DNA of 64,000 nucleotides from JAFECT01 sp035551675 (lineage in GTDB: Bacteria; Pseudomonadota; Alphaproteobacteria; Caulobacterales; Caulobacteraceae), in the NCBI GenBank assembly GCA_035551675.1, contig DASZMV010000039.1, forward strand, positions 4,230 through 68,229, read 5' to 3'. Positions 1 to 8,740 of this stretch are shown piece after piece. Below the pieces are notes generated by a model, which was given only the letters and a program-made list of their open reading frames with translations, had not been told where the DNA came from and made no database searches. Position 1 is the stretch's first letter. Each line of letters opens with the position of its first letter. The position numbers were made by a program, and so were the translations under genes.

Positions 1-1
1 G

Positions 2-1687
2 CATGCGGCCGGCGGACAAAACGCCGAGGCCCTGAGCGAATATCGCGCGGCCTTCGATCTGTTGGGTCACGCGGGCGAAGCGTCCGGCGCCACCGCCGAC
101 GAGGCGGTCGGCTATTTCGAGGCGCTGGAAACCGGCAAGGGCGGCGACACCATCGGCTTCGACGATCCTCGTGCGGCCGAATATTTCGCCCTGTTCGAAT
201 CGGTGTCGCGCACCTCGGTGCAGCAGACCGCCGCCGCTGCGGCCGCGCGTCTTGGCGATCCGCAGGACCGCATGCTGGTGCGCAAATGGCAGGACGCCCA
301 GCGCGCGGCGCTGAGCGCGCGCATCGAGGTGAACCGCGTCTCCGCCGACGCCAAGGCGTCGGCCGCCGATCGCGCCGGGGCCGCCGAGGCTCTGAAAGCC
401 GCCAACGCCGCCGCCGACGTCCTGGCGCGCGAGGTCTACGACCGCGATCCCAACTACGCGACCCTGGCCAAGGGACCCGTCGCGCTCGACGAAGTGCGCG
501 CGGCGCTGACCGACGAGGACGTGGTGGCCCGGCTTCTGGTGGGCGGAAACGGCGGCGCGGGCCTGTTGATCACCAAGGCCGGGGTGACTCCCTTCCGCAT
601 CGACGCCGGCGCGGCGGAAATCACCGACCTGGTGCGCAAGGTGAAGGAGTCGGCGCGCCAGCCGGGGACCTTCGATCTTGCCGCCTCCAGCCAGCTGTAC
701 CAGGCGGTGTTCGCCAATGCCGGACCCGCATTGCTGGCCGACACGTCCAAGGCGCGCCTGATCGTCGACGTGCAGGGACCGTTGGCGGCGGTTCCGTTGG
801 CGGTGCTGGTCACCCAACCCTCGGGCGACGCCGCGAATTTCGCCACTGCGTCCTGGCTCGGCAAACGCTATCAGATCATCGACAGCGCGGGCCTGCGCGG
901 CCTGAAATCCACCGGCAAGCCGGGCACGGCCTTTGTCGGCTACGGCGATTTCACCCCGCTGCGCGAAGGCGCCGGCAAGTTGCAGCAGGTGGACTGGATC
1001 GTGAAGGCGCGCGGCCTGCCGTCCGACACCTGCCGCATCGCGCTGCTGACCATGATCGCGGACCTGCCGCCGCTGGAGAACACCAGGTACGAACTGGACG
1101 CCGCGCACGGCAACCTGGGCGGCGAGGTCCACATGGGCGCGGACTTCCGCCCCGAAACCATGATCAAGGACGACAGCCTCTCGAACGCGGGCGTCGTTCT
1201 GTTGGCGACCCACGGCGTGTTCCGCGGCGTCGAGCGCGACGCGGCCGAGTCCACCTGCCTGCCGGAAGCCGCCCTGGTGACCAGCGCGCCGTCGGCGCCG
1301 GGCGACATGTTCCTCGACACCGCCGCGGTGCTGAACCTGCGCCTCGACGCCAATCTCGTGGTGCTGTCGGCCTGCGACACCGGCCAGCCGGTGGCGGTCG
1401 ATCCGGGCCAGACCGGCCTGCCGTCGGGCGGCGACGCCTTGAGCGGCTTCGCCCGCGCCTTCCTCTACGCCGGCGCGCGCAATGTGGTGGTCACCCACTG
1501 GCCTCTGAGCGACGCCTATGCGGCGACCTTCATGACCCTGTTCACGGGCGCCCTGAAGAACGGCGACAGCCCCAGCGCCGCCCTGCAGAAGGCCCAGGTC
1601 GCCTCCATCGCCTCGGACGCCAACGCCGACCCCTTCTACTGGGGCCCCTTCACCCTGGTCAGCATGGGCCTGCCCGGCGCGCCGTAG
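2..1687 (+). CDS. CHAT-domain (caspase-like) protein, 5' end outside window
   Basis: The reading frame is open from the first bases of the window, so the N-terminus lies upstream; a TTG at 62 is only an internal codon of an evidently longer protein. The C-terminal third has the CHAT (caspase HetF-associated with TPR) pattern: a histidine in ATHG (codon 1211-1213) and a cysteine in LSACDTG (codon 1373-1375) are placed as the Cys-His dyad, followed by the family's typical GFARAFLYAGARNVVVTHW segment and the ending PFYWGPF. The visible upstream part is alanine-rich and helical, and in this family it is usually preceded by TPRs (known of the family, not seen here). It is a probable protease or scaffold in signalling; substrate unknown. 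The next gene starts 43 nt downstream on the same strand. Confidence 0.8.
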   Translation, partial: HAAGGQNAEALSEYRAAFDLLGHAGEASGATADEAVGYFEALETGKGGDTIGFDDPRAAEYFALFESVSRTSVQQTAAAAAARLGDPQDRMLVRKWQDAQRAALSARIEVNRVSADAKASAADRAGAAEALKAANAAADVLAREVYDRDPNYATLAKGPVALDEVRAALTDEDVVARLLVGGNGGAGLLITKAGVTPFRIDAGAAEITDLVRKVKESARQPGTFDLAASSQLYQAVFANAGPALLADTSKARLIVDVQGPLAAVPLAVLVTQPSGDAANFATASWLGKRYQIIDSAGLRGLKSTGKPGTAFVGYGDFTPLREGAGKLQQVDWIVKARGLPSDTCRIALLTMIADLPPLENTRYELDAAHGNLGGEVHMGADFRPETMIKDDSLSNAGVVLLATHGVFRGVERDAAESTCLPEAALVTSAPSAPGDMFLDTAAVLNLRLDANLVVLSACDTGQPVAVDPGQTGLPSGGDALSGFARAFLYAGARNVVVTHWPLSDAYAATFMTLFTGALKNGDSPSAALQKAQVASIASDANADPFYWGPFTLVSMGLPGAP

Positions 1688-1730
1688 CCGTCCCGGTTGA
1701 GCGCGCCCGTTCAAGCGCTACATAGACCGC

Positions 1731-2378
1731 ATGGCGAAGACATCCTCCCCACGCATCAGTCGGCGCGGCCTGATCGCGGGCGCCCTGGCCTTGGGCGCAA
1801 CCCCCGTCCTGGCCGCTGGCCGTGCGCCGGTGGTGACCATTCTCGGCGACTCGATCACCGCGGGCCTGGGCCTGGCGCAGGCCGACGCCCTGCCGGCGCG
1901 GTTGCAGGCGGCGCTGGCGAGGCTCGGGATCCATGCGATCGTGCGCGGCGCCGGCGTGTCGGGAGATACGACGGCCGGCGGCCTGCAGCGGCTCGACTTC
2001 AGCGTCCAGAACGACACCGCCGTCTGTGTGGTCGCGCTGGGCGGCAACGACCTGCTGCAGGGGCTCGACCCCCGCGCCATGCAGGCGAACCTGACCAGGA
2101 TCGTCGAGCGGCTGAAACAGCGCCGCATCGGCGTGGTCCTGTGCGGCCTGACCGCCCCCGACGCGATCGGCAAGCACTACGCCCACGACTACGACGCCGT
2201 GTTTCCCGCCGTCGCCAAGGCCGAGCGCGTCGCCTTCTACCCCGACCTGCGCAAGGGCGTGGCCAATGTGCGGGGTTTCACCCAATCCGACGGCCTGCAT
2301 CCGAACGCGGCCGGCGTGCTGATCATTGCGCGCGGCCTCGCGCCGGTGGTGGGCCGCGCGCTGAAGGCGCACGGATGA
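1731..2378 (+). CDS. GDSL-type arylesterase / acyl-CoA thioesterase I-like, exported
   Basis: SGNH-hydrolase of 215 residues, the usual size of TesA/arylesterase proteins. Block I is ILGDSITAGLGL with the nucleophile Ser41, block III GGNDLL supplies the oxyanion Asn, and DGLHPN near the C-terminus holds the catalytic Asp and His. The N-terminus carries ISRRGLIAG followed by a hydrophobic stretch ending in AAG, which looks like a twin-arginine or Sec signal, so the enzyme probably acts in the periplasm on short acyl esters or thioesters. Its stop overlaps the next start (ATGA at 2375), so it is translationally coupled to the RNA phosphodiesterase gene. Confidence 0.85.
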   Translation: MAKTSSPRISRRGLIAGALALGATPVLAAGRAPVVTILGDSITAGLGLAQADALPARLQAALARLGIHAIVRGAGVSGDTTAGGLQRLDFSVQNDTAVCVVALGGNDLLQGLDPRAMQANLTRIVERLKQRRIGVVLCGLTAPDAIGKHYAHDYDAVFPAVAKAERVAFYPDLRKGVANVRGFTQSDGLHPNAAGVLIIARGLAPVVGRALKAHG

Positions 2379-2911
2379 TCCGATTGTTCGCCGCCCTGGC
2401 GATCCCCGACGACATCGCCGAGACCCTGGCGCGGCGCCAGCAAGGCCTGCCCGGCGCGCGCTGGCGGCCGCTCGATTCCCTGCATGTGACGCTCCGCTTC
2501 TTCGACGCGATCCCCGAGGACAAGGCCGCCGATCTCGACCTCGAGCTCGACCAGATCCGCGTCGAGCCGTTCGACTATGTGCTGTCCGGCGTGGGCTCGT
2601 TCGGCGAGGGCGAGGACGTGCGTGCGGTCTGGGCGGGGGTGGAGGAGAACGCGGCGCTGAACCGCCTCGCCGCCCGTTGCGAAACCGCCGCGCGCCGCGC
2701 CGGGTTGAAGGCCGAGGGCCGGCCCTACCGGCCGCACGTGACCCTGGCCTATCTGCGCCGCGCCGAACCCGCGCGCGTGGCCGCCTGGATCCAGGGGCAT
2801 AACTTGTTGAAGTCGCCGCCGATCCGGGCGACCGCCTTTGGACTCTATTCGTCGTGGCCGTCGAGCGACGGCTCGCGCTACGATCTGGAGAGGGAGTACA
2901 CGCTGCGATGA
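2375..2911 (+). CDS. thpR: RNA 2',3'-cyclic phosphodiesterase (LigT/ThpR family)
   Basis: A 178-residue 2H-phosphoesterase. The two HxT/Sx signatures are visible as HVTLRF near residue 37 and HVTLAY near residue 125, spaced as in ThpR. Family members hydrolyse RNA 2',3'-cyclic phosphate ends to 2'-phosphates in the cytoplasm. The ATG at 2375 overlaps the upstream esterase stop, and the stop overlaps the next gene's ATG at 2908 (again ATGA), so three genes form one tightly coupled operon although their activities are unrelated. Confidence 0.9.
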   Translation: MIRLFAALAIPDDIAETLARRQQGLPGARWRPLDSLHVTLRFFDAIPEDKAADLDLELDQIRVEPFDYVLSGVGSFGEGEDVRAVWAGVEENAALNRLAARCETAARRAGLKAEGRPYRPHVTLAYLRRAEPARVAAWIQGHNLLKSPPIRATAFGLYSSWPSSDGSRYDLEREYTLR

Positions 2912-3765
2912 TCCGCCCCCTGCGTTCGGTCCTGTTCCTCCCCGCCTCCAACGCGCGCGCCCTCGAAAAGGCGCGCTCCCTCGACTGCGACGCGGTGGTG
3001 CTCGACCTCGAGGACGCTGTGGCCCCCGAACAGAAACGCGACGCGCGAGCGGCCATGGTCGAGGCGCTGCACGCGGGCGGCTTCATGGCGCGCACCCTGG
3101 CGGTGCGGGTCAACGGCCTCGACACCGAGTGGGGCGAAGAAGACCTGATCGCCGCCGCCGGCGTGGCGCCCGACGCGATCCTGGCGCCGAAGATCGGCGA
3201 TGCGGACGCGGTGGAGGCGCTGCACCTGCGCATCGCGCAGGCGCCGCAACGCACGCGCCTGTGGGCGATGATCGAGACCTGCCAGGGGGTGATGAACCTG
3301 CGCGAGATCGCCGCCGCGGGCGGTCGGCTGTCGACCCTGGTGGTCGGCGTCAACGACCTGTCGAAGGATATGCGACGTCCCGCCTCGAAAGACCGCGCGC
3401 CCTTGATGACCGCGCTCCACCTCAGTGTCACAGCCGCGCGCGCGAACGGGCTGAATGTGCTCGACGGCGTCTACAACGACCTCGACGATCTGCAAGGGCT
3501 CGAACGCGAGTGCGTCGAGGGCCGCGCGCTCGGTTTCGACGGCAAGTGCCTGCTGCACCCGAACCAGATCGACGCCGCCAACCGCGTCTTCGCGCCGACC
3601 GCGGACGAGATCGCCTGGGCGCGGGCGGTGGTCGAGGCCTTCGCGCGTCCCGACAACGCCGACCGCGGCGTGTTGCGCGTGCAGGGACGCATGGTCGAAC
3701 GGCTGCATCTGGAAGAGGCGGAACAGACCCTCGAAGCGGCGGGCGCGGCGAAGCGCTCCGCGTGA
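2908..3765 (+). CDS. HpcH/HpaI aldolase / citrate lyase beta-like CoA ester lyase
   Basis: A 285-residue protein starting RSVLFLPASN with VVLDLEDAV near residue 30, the signature of the CitE-like branch of the HpcH/HpaI superfamily (Mg-binding acidic residues, CoA ester lyases such as malyl-CoA or citramalyl-CoA lyase). LWAMIETCQG supplies the second acidic metal ligand and GKCLLHPNQI is the conserved C-terminal signature. The substrate cannot be told from sequence. The start at 2908 overlaps the stop of thpR. An upstream in-frame start at 2854 exists but would run through the thpR 3' end and lacks family similarity. Confidence 0.85.
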   Translation: MIRPLRSVLFLPASNARALEKARSLDCDAVVLDLEDAVAPEQKRDARAAMVEALHAGGFMARTLAVRVNGLDTEWGEEDLIAAAGVAPDAILAPKIGDADAVEALHLRIAQAPQRTRLWAMIETCQGVMNLREIAAAGGRLSTLVVGVNDLSKDMRRPASKDRAPLMTALHLSVTAARANGLNVLDGVYNDLDDLQGLERECVEGRALGFDGKCLLHPNQIDAANRVFAPTADEIAWARAVVEAFARPDNADRGVLRVQGRMVERLHLEEAEQTLEAAGAAKRSA

Positions 3766-3767
3766 GC

Positions 3768-3974
3768 CTATTTCACCGCCGGCCGCGCGCCCGGCCGGAG
3801 CGGCGGATGCGGGCGGGTGCGCTTGGAGTCCTGATTGTCGGCGAACTCGCGCCACTGCCGCGCCAGTCGGAGATAGTCGTCTCTCAAGATCGGACTGGCC
3901 GTGCCCGCCGCCAGCGTTTCAAGCCGTTCAGCTTCACGGTTCGCAGTCGCTGAATTGAAGCGGCTTTGGGCCAT
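3768..3974 (-). CDS. Small hypothetical helical protein
   Basis: A 68-residue reading frame convergent with the lyase gene (two-nucleotide gap). It starts MAQSRFNSATANR and contains ...SPILRDDYLRLARQWREFAD..., a pattern of short alphaproteobacterial proteins with a degenerate Y-x-x-LA-x-x-W/Y helix. An earlier in-frame ATG at 4025 would add a glycine/tryptophan-rich leader and overlap the divergent small gene's upstream region, so I prefer 3974. No function is known. It shares the LR..Y..LAR helix pattern with the small gene on the other strand at 4124. Confidence 0.5.
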   Translation of the reverse strand: MAQSRFNSATANREAERLETLAAGTASPILRDDYLRLARQWREFADNQDSKRTRPHPPLRPGARPAVK

Positions 3975-4123
3975 CCTTCCTCCACCCGAAATCCAATGGG
4001 CGGACGAGAAGCTTGGTTCCCACAACCGCGTCCCAAGAACCGCGCCAGGGCGAGGGGCAAACCTATGTTAATGCGATGCTGCGCCGTTGCGCGCAGGGTT
4101 TGTGTGAAACGGGATTGACGCTG

Positions 4124-4297
4124 ATGGCGATGCGCATCAACCGGACGGACACCCCTCTCCACTACCTCACGAAGGCCAAGGAGTGGGATCTACGCGCCCA
4201 GGGCGCCCGGTCGGACCGTGAGCGATTGGGCGCTTCCATCGTGGCGGACAGCTATCGGAGTCTGGCGCGAGCCGTCGAACCCAAGCCGATCGGCTGA
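4124..4297 (+). CDS. Small hypothetical helical protein
   Basis: A 57-residue reading frame starting MAMRINRTDTPLHYL; its C-terminal helix (…ASIVADSYRSLARAVE…) resembles the helix of the divergent small gene ending at 3768. Upstream in-frame starts exist (4013) but the sequence before 4124 has no conserved look. It is followed by a hairpin with a T tract at 4340, which supports a real transcription unit. Such short proteins in alphaproteobacteria have no assigned role. Confidence 0.45.
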   Translation: MAMRINRTDTPLHYLTKAKEWDLRAQGARSDRERLGASIVADSYRSLARAVEPKPIG

Positions 4298-4339
4298 AGC
4301 GGTTTCAGCGGCAGCTGACGCCAAACTTTCCATCGAGCG

Positions 4340-4364
4340 TCTTCGCGCCGCGAAGAAGATTTTT
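4340..4364 (+). terminator. Rho-independent terminator
   Basis: A 7-bp stem TCTTCGC/GCGAAGA with a GCC loop is followed after three bases by TTTTT. It lies 43 nt beyond the stop of the small gene ending at 4297 and before the convergent YbjN-like gene. Confidence 0.5.
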
Positions 4365-4393
4365 GTTGCGCCATTTCGCGTTGCGAAGATGGG

Positions 4394-4885
4394 CTACCAG
4401 CCGATGAACTTCTTGAAGTCAGGCAGGCTGGAAATCCAGACGTTCTTGAAATCGTCGTCGAGCGCTTCGTAGCTCTCGCCTGGGCTGAGGTTCACGTCGT
4501 ACTGGGCCCACGGATCGTTGTCGGCGTCCACATAGGCCTTGATGTAGCGCTTGGTGGTGTTCCACTCGTTGATCTTGGTGGCGCCGCCCGCCAACCCCGG
4601 CTTGGTCATGTTGAAGCCGGCGACGAGCTGCATCGAGGCGCAGCGCTCGGCCTTGCAGTCGTACATGTAAATGTCGAAGTTCACGCCTTCGGCGGCGCTG
4701 TCGACGTATTTCTCGCCGCTTTGCAGCGACTTGATCTCGGCCTTGTAGCCGTTGCCCTGGAGCCAGGCGACCACCTCCGAGACGGTCAGGCCGCCGTCGG
4801 GGACGGGCTTGGCCTGCGCCGACGAGCCGGCCGCCAGAATGAGCGCCGCGACCGCCGCCGCGCCGAAGATGCCGAACCGAGTCAT
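4394..4885 (-). CDS. YbjN-domain-like secreted protein
   Basis: 163 residues with a clear Sec signal (MTRFGIFGAAAVAALILAAG…AQA, cleavage after about residue 25). The mature part matches the YbjN pattern: LTVSEVVAWLQGNGYKAEI, then a strand-rich segment and WNTTKRYIKAYVDADNDP, close to the WN.....AR.Y.D.dGd signature. YbjN-like proteins have a type III secretion chaperone-like fold and no firm biochemical role. It is a single gene; its neighbours point to no pathway. Confidence 0.7.
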   Translation of the reverse strand: MTRFGIFGAAAVAALILAAGSSAQAKPVPDGGLTVSEVVAWLQGNGYKAEIKSLQSGEKYVDSAAEGVNFDIYMYDCKAERCASMQLVAGFNMTKPGLAGGATKINEWNTTKRYIKAYVDADNDPWAQYDVNLSPGESYEALDDDFKNVWISSLPDFKKFIGW

Positions 4886-5064
4886 GATCCCCTCCGACCC
4901 TTGGATTCCGGCGCCGCCCTGGGATACCGGTGTCTTGGGATGACGGTGTCATGCCGCCCCGGGCCCGGTCAATCGCGCACCGGGGCTGCTGCCGGCGCGG
5001 GCATGGGTTTCACTTCCCGAAAATCCCCTAACGGCGGTCTTTTTACCCCAAGTCGGCCCGGCCG

Positions 5065-5742
5065 TCAGCGCTTCACGACCACCGAGAGCCCGTCGCCGAC
5101 CCCCGCCAGGGTCATTTCCACCCGCCCGTCGGCATGGATCTTGGCCGCCAGCGCCCGCAGCGCCCGGGTGTCGGGGTCGGTGTCGGCCGGATCGGCCACC
5201 TTCCCGCTCCAGAGCATGTTGTCGATCAGGATCATCCCGCCCGGGCGGAGCAGCGTCAGGCAGAGCTCGTAGTAGGCGTCGTAACCGGTCTTGTCGGCGT
5301 CGATGAAGGCGAGGTCGAAACTGTTCGACAGCCCCTCCTCCACCAGGTCCCTCAGGCTCTGGTCCGCCGCGCCGATGCGCGGTGCGATCACCCGCTCGAC
5401 CCCGGCCTGGGCCCAATAGCTTCGCGCACGGGCGACGAACTCATCGGAGATGTCGCACGCGACCAGCAAGGCGTCGGGACCGTGCATGGCCTGCATCGCC
5501 AGCGCCACGGCGGTGGAAGAATAACCGGTGAACACACCCACCTCGACCGCGCGGCGCGCGCGGATCGCGTGCGCCAGCACCTGCATCAAGGCGCCTTGTT
5601 CGGGACTGATCTGCATGCCCGCGCGCGAGCCGAGATCGCGATGGGTTTCCTCGCGGCACCGCGCAAGCGCAGGGTGCTCCCGCGCGCCGAACCTCTGCAC
5701 ATAGTCGCGAACGTTGTCGGGGAGGCCGAAGGATCGGGACAT
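5065..5742 (-). CDS. Class I SAM-dependent O-methyltransferase (CCoAOMT-like)
   Basis: 225 residues of the cation-dependent O-methyltransferase family 3. SAM motif I is VEVGVFTGYSSTAVALA near residue 67; the metal ligands are seen as FIDADK and LIDNMLW, the standard Asp...AspAsn set. Small bacterial homologues methylate catechol-type hydroxyls of phenolics or antibiotics; the substrate here is unknown. It stands alone between a YbjN-like gene and an unknown membrane protein, both on the same strand but separated by 70-180 nt. Confidence 0.9.
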   Translation of the reverse strand: MSRSFGLPDNVRDYVQRFGAREHPALARCREETHRDLGSRAGMQISPEQGALMQVLAHAIRARRAVEVGVFTGYSSTAVALAMQAMHGPDALLVACDISDEFVARARSYWAQAGVERVIAPRIGAADQSLRDLVEEGLSNSFDLAFIDADKTGYDAYYELCLTLLRPGGMILIDNMLWSGKVADPADTDPDTRALRALAAKIHADGRVEMTLAGVGDGLSVVVKR

Positions 5743-5813
5743 GGGAGGCTCCTGATGATTGCAGCAAAGACTAGCGAAAATCGGCCGCCGCCGCCGTCAA
5801 GAACGGCGGAACG

Positions 5814-6602
5814 CTATTGTTCCCCATCCTGTAGCGCCGGGCGCAGTGGGTTCGCGCGGGCCCTCTCGGCGAAATCCACCGACGGCGCGGCGCCGTAGTG
5901 GAGCGGCGGAGCGCCGGTCATGGGTTTGCAGATAGGCAGGTCCTGGATACGGCGCGTCATGACCTTCTGGTAGCGGCGGTTGTCGAACCCGATGTGGTAG
6001 GCGTCGAGCGATTGGTGCGCTCGCACGCCCATGCCGCCGATATAGCCGTCGAGATGACGCGCCTGGGCGATCGCCTGGCGGTAGGTCGCAGCTTCGGCGG
6101 GCTCGAAGCGGCGGCCGGGGCCGGCGAGGCCGTAAAGCGTCGTCCAGACCTTCTGTTCTTCCTCGTTCGCCTCGTCCACCTGGCGCAGGAACTTATAGGT
6201 CTCGGAATAGCCCATCAGCTCGCCGCGGCGGAAATGCGTCACGGTCTGGTTGCTCACGGCGCTTTGCCAAACCCCCGCCCCCCAGATGAAGAGCATCGGG
6301 GTGTTCGGCACGCTCATCGGCCGCAGCGTTCCGGTCCGCGCCGCTTCATCGACAACGGTTGCGAGTTCGTCGAGCCGCCGCTGGACGCAGACGCTGTTCC
6401 TCGCGCGCTGTTCGGCCTGGGCCATGACTGTGCCCAGTTCGACCGAGAGGCCCTCACGCGCTTCAGCGACTTCGTGACGCCAGTGAATGAGCTCGATCAG
6501 TTGTTCCAGCGTCAGAGCGATCAGGATGCCGCAGATGATCGTTCCGATCTCGATAGCGAACTCGCGCCAGTTGGCCGCGGCTTTCGGCTTGTGGATATCC
6601 AT
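5814..6602 (-). CDS. Unknown protein with one N-terminal membrane helix
   Basis: 262 residues. Residues 16-38 (REFAIEIGTIICGILIALTL…) form one membrane segment close to the N-terminus; the rest is a soluble, mostly helical region with several conserved-looking Trp and Arg residues. The N-terminal KPKAAANWREFAIEIG pattern recurs in unannotated proteins of Caulobacterales (my recollection, unverified). No catalytic motif is seen. It ends 71 nt from the O-methyltransferase start and begins 35 nt after purC's stop, so it could be cotranscribed with purC. Confidence 0.6.
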   Translation of the reverse strand: MDIHKPKAAANWREFAIEIGTIICGILIALTLEQLIELIHWRHEVAEAREGLSVELGTVMAQAEQRARNSVCVQRRLDELATVVDEAARTGTLRPMSVPNTPMLFIWGAGVWQSAVSNQTVTHFRRGELMGYSETYKFLRQVDEANEEEQKVWTTLYGLAGPGRRFEPAEAATYRQAIAQARHLDGYIGGMGVRAHQSLDAYHIGFDNRRYQKVMTRRIQDLPICKPMTGAPPLHYGAAPSVDFAERARANPLRPALQDGEQ

Positions 6603-6637
6603 GACTCAATTCCCAACCAGTCCCTCACTCGCGCGCG

Positions 6638-7609
6638 TCAGAAGAGTGACGCGAGGTTGCGCCGGATGCGCGGAAGCGGCGCTTCGGACAGATCGCCGAA
6701 GATAAACGCTTCGCCGGTAATCGACTCGTAGGCTTCGATGTAGATCGCTGCGGCATCGCCAACCACCTCGGCAGGCAACTCCGGAATCGGATCGCGGTAC
6801 GGATCGCACTGGGTCAGCACCCAGCGCCGGACGAAGTCTTTGTCGAAACTGGCCTGCGGCTGTCCCGCCGCCAGACGCGTTTCGTATTCGTCGCTCTTCC
6901 AATACCGGCTGCTGTCGGGCGTATGGATTTCGTCGGCCAGCACGATGGCGCCTTCTCCGTTCACGCCGAACTCGTACTTGGTGTCCGCAAGGATCAGCCC
7001 GCGCGCGGCGGCGAGCGCCTGACCGCGCGCGAAAAGCGCGAGCGCGATCTCGCTGATCTCATCCCACTGCGCGGAGGTCAGCAGCCCGCGTTGCAAAATA
7101 TCCGCCGCGGTGATGGGTTCGTCGTGACCGCCATGGTCCGCCTTGGTCGTCGGCGTGATGATGGCTTCGGGGAGACGCTCATTGGCGCGCAGGCCGTCGG
7201 CGAAGCGATGGCCGTACATTTCGCGCTCACCCGCCTGATAGAGGGTCAGAAGCGAGGTGGAGGTGGTTCCGGCGAGATAGCCGCGCACCACGATCTCGAC
7301 CGGCAGCATGTCGAGGCGACGGCCGATCAGGACGTTCGGGTCGGGATAGGCCAGGACGTGGTTTGGACAGATGTCCTTGGTTCTCTCGAACCAGAACCGC
7401 GCGATCTGGGTCAGCACCTGGCCTTTGAACGGAATGGCGCCGAGCGACTGGTCGAAGGCGCTGATGCGGTCGGTAGCGATCAGCACCCGCCGCCCGTCCG
7501 GGAGGTCGTAGTTGTCGCGCACCTTGCCGACGTAATGTCCGGGCAGTTCCGGAATCGTCGCCTCGGCGAGAACATGATCCAGGTTCGCCCTGAGCGTTTC
7601 GGCGTCCAT
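6638..7609 (-). CDS. purC: Phosphoribosylaminoimidazole-succinocarboxamide synthase
   Basis: 323 residues of SAICAR synthetase, which joins CAIR and aspartate with ATP in purine synthesis. Near the N-terminus GKVRDNYDLPDGRRVLIATDRISAFD holds the ATP-binding strand and the RISAFD signature; RRLDMLPVEIVVRGYLAGTT and DTKYEFG are further family blocks. The length fits the longer type (about 300 residues, as in yeast and some proteobacteria) rather than the 240-residue E. coli type. It is probably cotranscribed with zapE, whose stop lies 15 nt upstream. Confidence 0.95.
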   Translation of the reverse strand: MDAETLRANLDHVLAEATIPELPGHYVGKVRDNYDLPDGRRVLIATDRISAFDQSLGAIPFKGQVLTQIARFWFERTKDICPNHVLAYPDPNVLIGRRLDMLPVEIVVRGYLAGTTSTSLLTLYQAGEREMYGHRFADGLRANERLPEAIITPTTKADHGGHDEPITAADILQRGLLTSAQWDEISEIALALFARGQALAAARGLILADTKYEFGVNGEGAIVLADEIHTPDSSRYWKSDEYETRLAAGQPQASFDKDFVRRWVLTQCDPYRDPIPELPAEVVGDAAAIYIEAYESITGEAFIFGDLSEAPLPRIRRNLASLF

Positions 7610-7624
7610 GCTTCCTCACTACCG

Positions 7625-8740
7625 CTAGGTTCTCGCCCGCTCCACATAGTCCTGCGCGCGCATTTCCTGAAGCCGCGACGCGGTGCGTTCGAACTCGAAG
7701 GCGCCGTCGCCGGCGGGATAGAGATCGTCCGGTTCGCCGTCGGCCAGGACCACCAGCTTGGTCTGGGCTTCGTACAGGGCGTCGATCAGGGTGACGAGGC
7801 GCCGCGCCTCGTTGCGTTGCGAGGTGTCCATGCGCGGTACGCCTTCCAGGAAGAGTGTCGGGAAACGCCCGGCGATCGCGAGATAGTCCTGCGGGCCGAG
7901 CGGTTCGACGCAGAGGTCGCGGAAGCTGGCGCGCAGCATGCCGCCCGCCGCGCGCGGGAAAAACAGGGTGCGGCCCAAAACCTCGACGTGGGCGCCGATC
8001 TCGCGCGTCACGCTGGTCATGTCGCGCCACAGCGCATCGAAGGCCTCCGCGTTGTCGGGGGTGAGCGGGGTGAACCAAACCTTGGCGCCGCGCAACCGGT
8101 CGAGGCGGAAGTCGCAGGGGCCGTCCATCTCGACCACCTGGCATCGGCGCTTGATCAGCTCGATGAAGGGGGTGAACAGCTGGCGGTTGATGCCGTCCTT
8201 GTAGAGATCGTCCGGCGGCCGGTTCGACGTCGCGACCAGCACGACGCGCAAATCGAACAGCGCCTCGAACAGCCGGCCCAGGATCATGGCGTCGGCGATG
8301 TCGGTGACCTGCAGCTCGTCGAAGCAGAGCAGCCGCGCCTTCTTCGAGATCAGCTCGGCCACCGGCCGGATCGGGTCGTCACCCTTATGCGTGCCGAAGC
8401 GCGCCTTGCGCGCGGCCGCGTCGCCCTCGCGCCACTCGCCGATGAGACCGTGGACCTCGGCCATGAAGACCTGGAAGTGGTAGCGCTGTTTCTTCGCGAC
8501 CTGGGCCGCGTCGAAGAACAGGTCCATCAGCATGGACTTGCCCCGGCCGGGAGGCCCCCAGAGGTAGAGCCCCCGCGGCGGCGCGGGCGGACCCAGAAAA
8601 GGGAGCGCCGGGTCCTTCAGCCGCCCGAGCTCGCCCTCCAGCCGCGACAGGGCCTCGACCGCCCTGGCCTGGCCGGGGTCGGGTTTGATCTGGCCCTCTT
8701 TCAGGAGCCGCTTGTAGGCCTGTCGAGTCGCCTGGGGCAT
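7625..8740 (-). CDS. zapE: Cell division protein ZapE (AFG1-family ATPase)
   Basis: 371 residues. Walker A is GPPGRGKSMLMD (residues 62-73), Walker B RLLCFDELQVTD, and TSNRPPDDLYKDGINRQLF is the sensor-1 region typical of AFG1/ZapE. In E. coli ZapE is a Z-ring-associated ATPase needed under stress; mitochondrial AFG1 handles respiratory-complex turnover. In alphaproteobacteria the gene is often near mdh and the TCA genes, but here it sits with purC. The start ATG at 8740 has only a moderate Shine-Dalgarno sequence. Confidence 0.93.
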   Translation of the reverse strand: MPQATRQAYKRLLKEGQIKPDPGQARAVEALSRLEGELGRLKDPALPFLGPPAPPRGLYLWGPPGRGKSMLMDLFFDAAQVAKKQRYHFQVFMAEVHGLIGEWREGDAAARKARFGTHKGDDPIRPVAELISKKARLLCFDELQVTDIADAMILGRLFEALFDLRVVLVATSNRPPDDLYKDGINRQLFTPFIELIKRRCQVVEMDGPCDFRLDRLRGAKVWFTPLTPDNAEAFDALWRDMTSVTREIGAHVEVLGRTLFFPRAAGGMLRASFRDLCVEPLGPQDYLAIAGRFPTLFLEGVPRMDTSQRNEARRLVTLIDALYEAQTKLVVLADGEPDDLYPAGDGAFEFERTASRLQEMRAQDYVERART

